NCBI GenBank assembly: GCA_946403545.1
Contig: CAMJAG010000045.1
Span: forward strand, 1-8,509
Reading direction: 5' to 3'
From: an uncultured Caryophanales bacterium
GTDB lineage: Bacteria; Bacillota_I; Bacilli_A; RFN20; CAG-826
Length of the DNA: 8,509 nucleotides
How positions within the stretch are numbered: the stretch's first letter is position 1; every line of letters begins with the position of its first letter. Made by a program: the position numbers and the translations under genes. Under the pieces are notes generated by a model. That model saw only the letters and a program-made list of their open reading frames with translations. It was not told where the DNA came from and did no database searches. This document shows positions 1 to 6,530 of the stretch, piece after piece.

Positions 1-709
1 AGGTATTTAGATAGTCTTCTTTGATTGCTTTTTTATTAGTAAATGGGAAGCTTAAAGCATCCACTAGAGTATTTCTCTTAAAGAGATGGAAGAAAAATTT
101 CTTAATCTTTAATGGAGAACTAAGTGCACCTAAAGCAAACCTCATATCCTCATAGCAATCTATAAATGTATCAGGTTCAATTCTTTCATATTTCATCTCT
201 TTAGCAATCCAATACCACATTCTGGTGATCGCTACCAAAGAGGAATTAGGGATTTTTACGCATTTTTTAGGGTTTTGAAGCGTTTTATGACGTGTGGAGT
301 ATATTTTATCAAGTCCACTTTCAAAATAAGCGTGAGAGAGCAAATTATTAAATTCGTCTTCTTTAGAGCCACTACTGACGAATCCTGAACGATAGAAAAT
401 GTAAGGGTGTACATTTCTATCTAAGATATAGTGCATTAATAATCCACGGATATACGCTAATAAGACTTCTTTATCTTGGCTCTTATTCGCATAGTCTATG
501 AGTTTGAAGTAGACTTCAGCGATATCAATATGGTGCAAATATGTTCCAAAATATCTAATTGGATGCTTATTCTCTCTTTTAGAGAGGGAGTAACCATAGA
601 AAAAGAAAACATCAGGACCTTGTCCACCTAAAGCGGTTTCCATAAAGTATTTGTCCTTATTATCGATATTTTCTTTTATGAAGGTAAAATGCACTAAACT
701 AGCTGGCAT
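1..709 (-). CDS. Zinc-dependent phospholipase C-like protein, 3' end cut by window edge
   Basis: An open frame of 236 codons runs from the ATG at 707-709 to the left edge without a stop, so the C-terminus is missing. The protein begins MPASLVHFTF. It carries features of the zinc-dependent phospholipase C family (PF00882 type): an early His (H7), a GGQGPD segment at 28-33, paired HH at 59-60, the core HYILDRNVHP at 93-102, and a later H..YFE..LD segment at 126-134. The His and Asp residues are expected zinc ligands. Known members hydrolyse phospholipids, but many bacterial members of this length have no tested substrate. No signal peptide is visible, so a cytoplasmic location is likelier than secretion. 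The start lies 2 bases after the MFS transporter stop (TAATTATG) with no clear ribosome binding site, which suggests translational coupling. The family call is fairly firm; the substrate is unknown. Confidence 0.8.
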   Translation of the reverse strand, partial: MPASLVHFTFIKENIDNKDKYFMETALGGQGPDVFFFYGYSLSKRENKHPIRYFGTYLHHIDIAEVYFKLIDYANKSQDKEVLLAYIRGLLMHYILDRNVHPYIFYRSGFVSSGSKEDEFNNLLSHAYFESGLDKIYSTRHKTLQNPKKCVKIPNSSLVAITRMWYWIAKEMKYERIEPDTFIDCYEDMRFALGALSSPLKIKKFFFHLFKRNTLVDALSFPFTNKKAIKEDYLNT

Positions 710-711
710 AA

Positions 712-2085
712 TTAATCTTGATCAAAAACTTCTAAGCCTTTCTTTTTCTCAGATTTTTTAGTTTTAACGTTGTTAACAAAGAAGAACACTAATAAAGATA
801 ATCCCATCAAAGCGGATGAATAAATGAATAAAACATTCCAAGCATCTGCAAAGAAGACTGCTAAACCAGCAACAACTGGAGTTAAACTTTGAGCAGCCAT
901 ACTTGCTGCGTAATATATACCTGTATATTTACCAATGTTTTTCTTATTAGAAAGTTCCACAACCATTGGATAAGAACAACAGTTAACAAAAGCCCAACCA
1001 ATACCTGCAACAATAAAGCAAGGGAATAATAGGATATGTGCTTTGTTATATGTTATGCCATCTTTAACAAATGTTGCGTCTGCTCTTGGAACAAAAATAA
1101 GTCCCACTAAAGCAATAACTAGCAATGCTAGACCAATAATAATTGTCCATTTTCTACCAATCTTATCTGACACGATTGATGCAGGGAAGAATGATATTAA
1201 TGAAGCGATTGTTAAAACAATTGTGAATAATGAATAGTTAGAAATATTTAAATGGTAAGCACCATATGTACTCCAGAAAGTTTCAACTGCATTAAATGCC
1301 GCAAACCAAAGGAATAACGCTGCGATAAGGATAATTAAGCTTCTCTTATTAGAACTGCTAAGAGGTTTATCTTCTTCAACGGCTTCAATAAGTTCAGTTT
1401 CTTCTTCGCCACGTTTTAAATCATCAGCAATTTCAACTTCAATCTTGTTTTCTTTAACTTTGAAGAAGAGAAACGCGCAAGTGACCAACATACAAACAGC
1501 TGTAATTATAAATGGGATGATTAGTTTTGGTTGGTCAATTGTGTCTTTGACGAATGGGAAAATCATTGCCATTGCACCACCTAAGATAGCGCCAATATAA
1601 CCAACAATATTAATGATTCCGTTAGCTTTACTACGTAATGGCTTTGGAGTGACATCAGGCATTAAGCTAACTGCTGGGTTACGATACATTTGCATGAATA
1701 ACAATGTTAATGTGAGCATAATGATGACACCTACAAGGGAATTAAGCAAGAACATTACAACAATAAGTGGGAACACTATCGCACTGGCGATTGTTCCTAT
1801 TACGATGTAAGGCATTCTCTTACCGAATCTTGTATGAGTGGTATCAGATAGTTTTCCAAAGATTGGGAGCATGAATAATGCAACGATGTTATCACATGCC
1901 ATCAAAACACCAACGATGTATTGGACTTGTTTTTCATCTGTAATTCCAAATACATTTTTGAATAATTCAGTGAGAATTAATGGGCAATAAGTGTTATACA
2001 CTTGCCACAACATAAGTATGCCAAAAAAGGCAAAACCGATGACAAAGGTTCGCTTGTAATTAAGCTTTAAAGGTTTTTGTTCCAT
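712..2085 (-). CDS. MFS transporter, SLC45/GPH-like sugar symporter type
   Basis: This 457-residue protein has about 12 hydrophobic helices in two halves. A long charged, acid-rich cytoplasmic loop (about residues 209-248, with EEETEL) joins them. The loop between helices 2 and 3 holds the MFS motif A region, FGKLSDTTHTRFGKR at 76-90, and a second-half counterpart, SDKIGRKW, lies at 306-313. The segment RNPAVSLMPDVTP at 135-147 resembles SLC45/sucrose-symporter and GPH-like carriers, which move sugars or glycosides with protons or sodium. The substrate cannot be read from sequence. The ATG start is supported by AAAGGA at 2093-2098, 7 bases upstream. It begins 2 bases after the hydrolase stop and ends 2 bases before the phospholipase-like gene, so it sits in the middle of a probable three-gene operon. 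The length is normal and no damage is seen. Confidence 0.88.
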   Translation of the reverse strand: MEQKPLKLNYKRTFVIGFAFFGILMLWQVYNTYCPLILTELFKNVFGITDEKQVQYIVGVLMACDNIVALFMLPIFGKLSDTTHTRFGKRMPYIVIGTIASAIVFPLIVVMFLLNSLVGVIIMLTLTLLFMQMYRNPAVSLMPDVTPKPLRSKANGIINIVGYIGAILGGAMAMIFPFVKDTIDQPKLIIPFIITAVCMLVTCAFLFFKVKENKIEVEIADDLKRGEEETELIEAVEEDKPLSSSNKRSLIILIAALFLWFAAFNAVETFWSTYGAYHLNISNYSLFTIVLTIASLISFFPASIVSDKIGRKWTIIIGLALLVIALVGLIFVPRADATFVKDGITYNKAHILLFPCFIVAGIGWAFVNCCSYPMVVELSNKKNIGKYTGIYYAASMAAQSLTPVVAGLAVFFADAWNVLFIYSSALMGLSLLVFFFVNNVKTKKSEKKKGLEVFDQD

Positions 2086-2087
2086 AA

Positions 2088-3029
2088 TTAGTTCCTTTCG
2101 CTATCTAATTGATGAACTTTTTCTAAAAATTCTTTTACTTTCTTTCTATATCCGACAGGATCAACATTCACTGATTGACCATGTTCCGCGCCTTCTACTG
2201 CCATTGTTTCATGATAAGATTTGACGTTTTTCATAATTAAATCTTGATGGTAGATTTGGATTTTACTATCTTTTGTGCCATGAATATTTAAAATTGGGAC
2301 CGTTAGTTTTGCAGCAACATCTCTAACCATAACGTCTTTATATTGATACCCAGCTTTCTTTTTAAGTCCTCTATTACTAAAGTAAAGAGGCAAGAGATTC
2401 CATTGATGTTTGTCTTTACAGATTTGCTTGATAACAATATCTGCACCAGCATATGGGCAATCCACTACTAAGAAATTCATTTCTTGAGAATATTGAGTCA
2501 TTAAAATTGAGCTAGCAGCACCCATAGAAACACCAAAAAGTCCAATTTCAGCATCTTTTCCAAATGTTTTTTGGACATATTTAAACATTTCATAAGCATC
2601 TTTTGATTCTTGATAACCAAAGGTTGAGAATGTTTTTGCGTTATCTCCATGCGCTCTATGGTCATACATAACTACGGAATAACCGAGTTCATAAAACACT
2701 CTAGCGTATTTCACTACACCTTCTCTTGTAGAACCATGTCCATGTAAAAGAATTACGACCTTTTTAGGATCGTTAATTGTGGTATCTCCATGAATTACAT
2801 AGCCATCAGGCATAGTAACTTCAAATTCTTTTCTTTCCCAATTCTCTGTTCCAGCTGAGTTTCCGTCCTTTGCGTTTTTTTCTTTTCTTGCTGCTCTAGT
2901 ATCAAAATGAGGGTACATAGACCAACTAACGATACGATTAGATGCATATAAAGAAACACAAATATACGCAATAATTAGTGATAATAGGATGAATCCAACA
3001 ACTCCAAGAGTTATATAAACAAATAGCAT
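2088..3029 (-). CDS. Membrane-anchored alpha/beta hydrolase
   Basis: I start this protein at the ATG at 3027-3029, giving 313 residues. The frame extends five codons further to a TTG at 3042-3044, but a TATAAT element covers that stretch. Residues 2-28 form one hydrophobic anchor. The catalytic domain follows, with the oxyanion motif HGHG at 96-99, YDHRAHG at 122-128, the nucleophile elbow GVSMG at 166-170 (Ser168), an acid in HGTKDS (Asp254) and the catalytic His in GAEHGQS (His283). The serine triad is therefore complete. The fold and length match anchored bacterial hydrolases of the type often annotated as esterase or acylaminoacyl-peptidase-like; the substrate is unknown. It is the first gene of a unit with the MFS transporter and phospholipase-like gene, and begins about 30 bases after the GT4 terminator. 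A lipid or acyl-sugar substrate would fit these neighbours, but that is inference. Confidence 0.88.
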   Translation of the reverse strand: MLFVYITLGVVGFILLSLIIAYICVSLYASNRIVSWSMYPHFDTRAARKEKNAKDGNSAGTENWERKEFEVTMPDGYVIHGDTTINDPKKVVILLHGHGSTREGVVKYARVFYELGYSVVMYDHRAHGDNAKTFSTFGYQESKDAYEMFKYVQKTFGKDAEIGLFGVSMGAASSILMTQYSQEMNFLVVDCPYAGADIVIKQICKDKHQWNLLPLYFSNRGLKKKAGYQYKDVMVRDVAAKLTVPILNIHGTKDSKIQIYHQDLIMKNVKSYHETMAVEGAEHGQSVNVDPVGYRKKVKEFLEKVHQLDSERN

Positions 3030-3035
3030 ACAAAT

Positions 3036-3041
3036 ATTATA
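3036..3041 (-). promoter_or_regulatory. Probable -10 element (TATAAT) of the hydrolase operon
   Basis: A perfect TATAAT reads on the minus strand, preceded by TTTG. Only six bases (ATTTGT) separate it from the ATG at 3029, so transcription would start at or within a base or two of that ATG. No good TTGACA-like -35 is seen; the T-rich tail of the upstream terminator and a 14-base palindrome occupy that place. There is no ribosome binding site before the ATG, consistent with a leaderless mRNA. Confidence 0.55.
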
Positions 3042-3046
3042 CAAAG

Positions 3047-3060
3047 TTTCTTTAAAGAAA
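3047..3060. repeat. 14-base perfect palindrome in the hydrolase promoter (possible operator)
   Basis: TTTCTTTAAAGAAA is a perfect inverted repeat of two 7-base arms. It sits 5 bases upstream of the TATAAT of the hydrolase operon, across the spacer and -35 region, where repressors commonly bind. It partly overlaps the T-tract of the GT4 terminator. Such AT-only-like symmetry can arise by chance in AT-rich DNA, and no cognate regulator is identified. Confidence 0.35.
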
Positions 3061-3092
3061 AAAGCACATTTTTGCTAACTTTAATGTGCTTT
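3058..3092 (-). terminator. Rho-independent terminator of the GT4 gene
   Basis: On the minus strand, AAAGCACATT (3092-3083) pairs perfectly with AATGTGCTTT (3070-3061) across a 12-base loop, and the T-run continues to 3058. It begins 8 bases after the GT4 stop codon. The 10-base-pair stem and U-tract make this a convincing terminator. It separates the GT4 gene from the hydrolase-transporter-phospholipase unit. Confidence 0.9.
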
Positions 3093-3100
3093 CTTTTCTA

Positions 3101-4297
3101 CTAAGCTTGTCTATGTTTTGCTTGAGCTTCTTCGACATTGCTTTCGAATTCTGCTCTTCTTTTTGCTTTTGCGTTTTCTACAATCATTCTTTCCATTCTA
3201 GCCATGCAATCATCGTAGTTAAATTGTTTTGCAAATTCAGCGTATTTTTTACTCCAAATAGCTTTTTCTTCTGGATGTTCAAACCAATAGTCAATTCTTG
3301 CTGCTAAAGATTTAGGACTTGGGAAATGATATGTAGATTGTTCGCAAAGCGAGAACTTACTAGTAGCGCTTTCCTTACTATCACTAATGACTGGTACGCA
3401 ACCACAAGCTAAAGCTTCTAAAGCAGAAATAGCCTCAATTTCAGCATAACTAGTATGGCAATATAAGTCAGTCATACAAAGTAAATCACTTAATCCTTCA
3501 TGAGTATATGATTCAAAATGAGGAGCGTTTGTAAGCTTTCTAGCTCTTCTCTTTAAGTTATTTAATAATGGGCCTTTGCCCGCAAACACTAATTGGATGT
3601 CTTTTTCGTGTTTGGAATATTTCATTGCTTTAATTAAAGTCTTTTGGTACTTCTCCTTAGAGTATCTACCTGACATTGTAATAATGAATTTATCCTTCCA
3701 TTCAGAAGGTTTTTCAACTTTATGAGGATGGAAAATACTAGTTTTCACACCATTAGAGATAACATAAGCTTTACCAGTTAACATGTTAAATCTATCTGCT
3801 TCATCTTTGATGAATTGAGTTGGGAAATGTGTTGCATCAACATATTTATAGAATCCATTTGATAAATAACGATAAACAAGTCTATTAACAATTGGATTAT
3901 GTAAAGCACCAACGTGGGCTGCAAAGTTTTGAGATTGGCAATGGAATCCTGCAGTTACAGGAATATTTCTTTCATAGCAATATTTAGCTGCAACTTTACC
4001 AGCAGAGAATCCTAATAGACAATGCACTGCGTCAGCATCATGACATGCTGCATCAATGACCTTAAGGTCACCTTTACATAAAACGACATTGTTCTTTTCG
4101 ATGATTTTATCAATAATGCGTCCAAAGCTAATAGTAGGAAGAATATAATATCCTGGTAAACCTTCTTTATCTTTATCAGGGCAGACAACACGGACAGTAT
4201 GTCCTTTTTCTTTTAATGAATTAATTAAGTTATAAGCGGCTAGAGAAGTTCCATTATTTGCTTCACCTAACACGTCACATATGACAGTAATAACCAT
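3101..4297 (-). CDS. GT4-family glycosyltransferase, probable glycolipid or diacylglycerol glucosyltransferase type
   Basis: The protein is 398 residues and has the two Rossmann halves of a GT-B fold. The N-terminal half shows a glycine-bearing loop, GEANNGTS at 11-18, and AGFHCQSQN at 116-124. The C-terminal half shows SNGVKTSIFHP at 181-191, the GRYSKEK segment at 210-216 and the GT4 E-x7-E pair (Glu286, Glu294) before ALACGCVPVIS. A charged tail follows from about 365. GT4 retaining enzymes of this layout transfer sugar from a nucleotide donor; close relatives make membrane glycolipids such as glucosyl-diacylglycerol, but the acceptor is not proven. No signal peptide or membrane helix is seen, so peripheral membrane association is likely. 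The frame stays open to a GTG at 4331-4333, but I chose the ATG at 4295-4297 because AAAGGAGG ends 7 bases before it and the family pattern begins there. The gene stands alone between hairpin terminators. Confidence 0.87.
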   Translation of the reverse strand: MVITVICDVLGEANNGTSLAAYNLINSLKEKGHTVRVVCPDKDKEGLPGYYILPTISFGRIIDKIIEKNNVVLCKGDLKVIDAACHDADAVHCLLGFSAGKVAAKYCYERNIPVTAGFHCQSQNFAAHVGALHNPIVNRLVYRYLSNGFYKYVDATHFPTQFIKDEADRFNMLTGKAYVISNGVKTSIFHPHKVEKPSEWKDKFIITMSGRYSKEKYQKTLIKAMKYSKHEKDIQLVFAGKGPLLNNLKRRARKLTNAPHFESYTHEGLSDLLCMTDLYCHTSYAEIEAISALEALACGCVPVISDSKESATSKFSLCEQSTYHFPSPKSLAARIDYWFEHPEEKAIWSKKYAEFAKQFNYDDCMARMERMIVENAKAKRRAEFESNVEEAQAKHRQA

Positions 4298-4303
4298 AGA
4301 TGG

Positions 4304-4321
4304 TCCTCCTTTGTCCGAGGA
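4304..4321 (-). promoter_or_regulatory. Strong ribosome binding site of GT4 gene inside a small hairpin
   Basis: AAAGGAGG at 4312-4305 is a near-perfect Shine-Dalgarno sequence 7 bases before the ATG at 4297, and it decides that start. The same stretch can fold: TCCTC (4321-4317) pairs with GAGGA (4308-4304) over an 8-base loop, which would hide part of the ribosome binding site. The binding site is certain; the hairpin is only 5 base pairs and its role is inferred. Confidence 0.7.
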
Positions 4322-4362
4322 ACACTCTATCACTAAGTCAATAATAATGGTCTCTAATGTAT

Positions 4363-4388
4363 AAAAAATCCTATCTACTCTTAGTAGA
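4363..4388 (-). terminator. Possible second hairpin terminator after the XRE gene
   Basis: On the minus strand, TCTACT (4388-4383) pairs with AGTAGA (4379-4374) across a 3-base loop. TAGGA and then six T residues (4368-4363) follow. The stem is short and the T-run begins 5 bases after it, so this is weaker than the hairpin just upstream. It may act as a backup terminator. Confidence 0.4.
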
Positions 4389-4390
4389 AT

Positions 4391-4412
4391 AAAAATGAAC
4401 CCTTAAGGGTTC
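4391..4412 (-). terminator. Rho-independent terminator of the XRE regulator gene
   Basis: The perfect 16-base palindrome GAACCCTTAAGGGTTC (4412-4397) forms a 6-base-pair stem with a TTAA loop, followed by ATTTTT on the minus strand. It starts 5 bases after the TAG stop of the XRE gene (4418-4420). Position, stem and T-tract all fit a terminator that closes the upstream transcript before the GT4 gene. Confidence 0.85.
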
Positions 4413-4417
4413 GATTT

Positions 4418-5020
4418 CTATTTAGCTCTAACTTTTAGCAATTTGTAAACTAGAAGTGCCGCTTGAATTGGGATACCTGCAAGGAAAATCATCCAGAAGT
4501 TAACACCATTTACAAGAGCGGTTAAATATATACTCGCTAGCGTCGCCCATACAAAACATGAAGCCAAAACTAGAGCTGCAACTTTGTATTTATGAGCCTT
4601 ACAGAATAGCCAAGAAACACAACAACACAATGCACTTCCCCAAACGAATATAATCCAGGATTTTTCTTTGAATGGCCAGTTTTGCCAGAAAGTTGTAATA
4701 TACATAGCAATCGCTACAAATAGGATTGCCATTAAAGCGAGAATCAAGATACCAATTCTTCTAACAACAAATAATCTTTTATTAGAATAATGTTCTACAT
4801 TTTCACCAGCATTTTCTTCGAAAAAGTAATCAATTTCTACATGGAAAAGTTCAGAAAGTCTAAATAAAGTTTCAATGTCCATTGAAGCTTCTCCTCTTTC
4901 CCATTTACTAACTGCTTTATCTGAATAATTTATTTGTTCTGCTAATTGAGCTTGAGTGAGACCATGAAGTTTTCTAAGGTCTGTAAGATTTTTTGCAATA
5001 ATAGATTTAATGTCTTTCAT
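4418..5020 (-). CDS. XRE-family regulator with C-terminal membrane helices
   Basis: With the ATG at 5018-5020 the protein is 200 residues. Residues 5-66 form a Cro/CI-type helix-turn-helix: IIAKNLTDLRK, then LTQAQLAEQI, then the recognition segment YSDKAVSKWERGE at 32-44, which is highly typical of XRE regulators in Bacillota. About four hydrophobic helices follow (roughly 87-107, 122-139, 147-170, 174-192), so the DNA-binding domain would be tethered to the cytoplasmic face of the membrane. The helices may sense an envelope or small-molecule signal, but no ligand domain is recognised. The frame extends four codons to an ATG at 5030-5032, but a TATAAT overlaps that ATG and no ribosome binding site precedes either start. 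The gene follows the four-helix protein by about 42 bases and ends in a terminator. It may regulate its neighbours or itself; no target is shown. Confidence 0.88.
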   Translation of the reverse strand: MKDIKSIIAKNLTDLRKLHGLTQAQLAEQINYSDKAVSKWERGEASMDIETLFRLSELFHVEIDYFFEENAGENVEHYSNKRLFVVRRIGILILALMAILFVAIAMYITTFWQNWPFKEKSWIIFVWGSALCCCVSWLFCKAHKYKVAALVLASCFVWATLASIYLTALVNGVNFWMIFLAGIPIQAALLVYKLLKVRAK

Positions 5021-5030
5021 ATCGACATAC

Positions 5031-5036
5031 ATTATA
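5031..5036 (-). promoter_or_regulatory. Probable -10 element (TATAAT) of the XRE gene
   Basis: TATAAT reads on the minus strand, preceded by ATG and overlapping the first bases of the longer possible start codon (5030-5032). The ATG at 5020 lies 10 bases downstream, so an mRNA starting here would have almost no leader. No clear -35 is present. A 10-base palindrome, TTTTATAAAA (5049-5058), lies upstream. The element could be chance in AT-rich DNA, and the gene could also be read from upstream because no terminator separates it from the previous gene. Confidence 0.4.
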
Positions 5037-5062
5037 CATTATTTAGATTTTTATAAAAGAAT

Positions 5063-5491
5063 TTAATTTTCGTTTTTTCGTTGTCTAAGTTTTAAGAATA
5101 GTCCATAAGCATAGAAAATTAATGCCACAGACATCAAGACAATTCCCACTACTGTGTAAAGAATGACATACTTCTCTCTAGTAGTGCCATAGATCTCGAT
5201 AACACCCTTAAAATAACAACCAACAGTAAGAGTTGCTAGTCCACAATTATATGCATAACTTGCAGCTTGGCTAGGTAAATAATTCTTTAAAACAAACTTC
5301 AAAAATGTATAGAAAACTACTCCACCAAAAAGTGGCCACATGAATCCAAACATCATTGAATTAGAGAAAACATTATGAGCGTTAAACTCATAAATAATGC
5401 CAAAAATCGCACAGAAAATAGTCACTCCAATGTAAATAAGTAGAGGAATATTTGCTACTTTTTTCTCATTACGCAAAGTAAACAATGTCAC
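5063..5491 (-). CDS. Small four-helix integral membrane protein of unknown function
   Basis: I do not recognise a named family for this 142-residue protein. It shows four hydrophobic segments at about 13-34, 44-68, 77-99 and 107-134, and ends in a basic and charged tail (KLRQRKNEN). Polar features within or beside the helices include YEFNAH at 34-39, SNSMMFGFMWPLFGG at 43-57 and KGVIEIYG at 95-102, which could line a binding site. The start is GTG at 5489-5491, the first start possible after an in-frame TAA directly upstream. AAAGAGGGG at 5495-5503 gives a suitable ribosome binding site. The gene overlaps the end of the phosphodiester glycosidase by 23 bases, so the two are surely co-transcribed and perhaps coupled in translation. 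That suggests a role with the glycosidase or the GT2-GtrA protein. Confidence 0.8.
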   Translation of the reverse strand: MTLFTLRNEKKVANIPLLIYIGVTIFCAIFGIIYEFNAHNVFSNSMMFGFMWPLFGGVVFYTFLKFVLKNYLPSQAASYAYNCGLATLTVGCYFKGVIEIYGTTREKYVILYTVVGIVLMSVALIFYAYGLFLKLRQRKNEN

Positions 5492-6530
5492 TTACCCCTC
5501 TTTCTTTAACGTTGCTGTAACCAGGATTAGTGCATGGTCTATTCATAAGTTCATCATTAAAGAAGAACGCTGCTGAACCACCACCATCTAAGTTATATGC
5601 TAATTGACATCCTTTGGATATCATATAATCTGCCATTTCAAATAATTGCATTCCATAGGAATCATCAAGTCTTCCATCACAAACCGCACATATATAGTGA
5701 TAAGGATCAATAATTCCTATAGACACTCTTTGGTTACCATATTGAGAGAAGACATCAACTTCATCTCCCTTTTCCACTGCTCTTTGTCCATTTTTAACTA
5801 GTGCAGGCCCAAAAGACCAAACTTGCCAAGCAGAATCGGTGCCTTTCATATCTTTAATTTGTGCTAATGTATAATCCTTTTCATAGTAGGCTTGCATAGT
5901 CCCATCTTTATATAAGGCAACGCATTCTGCGCCTTTTCTTGCAGTCTCTCTAAACATTGTTCCGTTTCTTAAAACATATCCTGCTTCTTGCGCACCATAT
6001 GTATCACCATTGATTGCAAAAATAGCGCCTTGTCTTCTAGCGTTTTTGCTAGTCCACTCAGTTAAATTATCTCCGTATTTATCATGAGAAAATGCAGTTC
6101 TTAAATGAACGAAATGATTAATATAAATCTCAGCACAATAGACTTTAGTGTCCATTAATTCATCTTTCTTTAAGTGCTCAGTTTTTACAATTTCAGTCGT
6201 GATATCAATGTGGATATTTTGGTCGACATATTTATCCGCTGTTTGGATAACTGTGTCAGAGAAAATACTAGTTTGTTCTCCACTAGAAGAACTATTGCTA
6301 TGGTCTTCAAAACTAAATCCTGAACCATATTTATCACTGGAAGAATCACCAGGCTTTGAAACTGGGTTATTCTTAGATGAACTAGCGTTATTGCTAGACA
6401 TATATTGATTAAAATCAAAACTAACGGATTGTTTAACTTTCGGAATGAAAAGAGTATCTAGAACACTGTATGTTCCAAAGCATCCTAAAGCTATACCATA
6501 AACAAGCGGAATAATGAAAGCTTTTTTCAT
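5469..6530 (-). CDS. Membrane-anchored phosphodiester glycosidase family protein (NAGPA domain)
   Basis: This 353-residue protein has an N-terminal hydrophobic segment (about 5-29) that acts as a signal anchor. A Ser/Asn-rich spacer of about 45 residues (45-88) probably crosses the wall layer. The catalytic domain follows. It shows the NAGPA/phosphodiester glycosidase hallmarks: INGDTY at 173-178, FGPALV at 240-245, RVSIG at 268-272, the signature NLDGGGSAAF at 313-322, and ERGVSDIV at 343-350 close to the C-terminus. The founding mammalian enzyme removes GlcNAc from a GlcNAc-phosphodiester; bacterial relatives are linked to exopolysaccharide or wall glycan turnover, mostly with unknown substrates. 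The domain should face outward. The ATG has a clear AAAGGAG (6539-6545) 8 bases upstream and overlaps the GT2-GtrA stop (ATGA). This pairing suggests action on a sugar phosphodiester made or exported with the help of GT2-GtrA; that is inference. Confidence 0.9.
   Translation of the reverse strand: MKKAFIIPLVYGIALGCFGTYSVLDTLFIPKVKQSVSFDFNQYMSSNNASSSKNNPVSKPGDSSSDKYGSGFSFEDHSNSSSSGEQTSIFSDTVIQTADKYVDQNIHIDITTEIVKTEHLKKDELMDTKVYCAEIYINHFVHLRTAFSHDKYGDNLTEWTSKNARRQGAIFAINGDTYGAQEAGYVLRNGTMFRETARKGAECVALYKDGTMQAYYEKDYTLAQIKDMKGTDSAWQVWSFGPALVKNGQRAVEKGDEVDVFSQYGNQRVSIGIIDPYHYICAVCDGRLDDSYGMQLFEMADYMISKGCQLAYNLDGGGSAAFFFNDELMNRPCTNPGYSNVKERGVSDIVYFA

Noticed and set aside
1043..1237. Open frame on the plus strand within the MFS transporter gene
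   Set aside because: It is antisense to a well-supported transporter, its translation shows no domain-like pattern, and it has no support of its own. The same holds for 1613-1810.
3086..3307. Plus-strand frame with a hydrophobic, Phe/Ser-rich translation at the end of the GT4 gene
   Set aside because: The composition is the expected mirror of Lys/Glu-rich codons in the charged GT4 tail on the other strand.
6267..6395. Ser/Asn-rich linker as a possible tandem repeat or phase-variable tract
   Set aside because: The codons are irregular, with no perfect repeat unit or long single-base run, so it reads as an ordinary low-complexity spacer.
6148..6418. Frames on both strands (6148-6408 plus, 6185-6418 minus) inside the phosphodiester glycosidase gene
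   Set aside because: Both lie over the Ser-rich linker coding region, whose biased codons leave other frames open; the glycosidase frame has clear motifs and a ribosome binding site.
6527..6529. TGA read as tryptophan (Mollicute-type code)
   Set aside because: Here TGA ends the GT2-GtrA protein right after a normal GtrA C-terminus and overlaps the next ATG; tryptophans in all genes are TGG.
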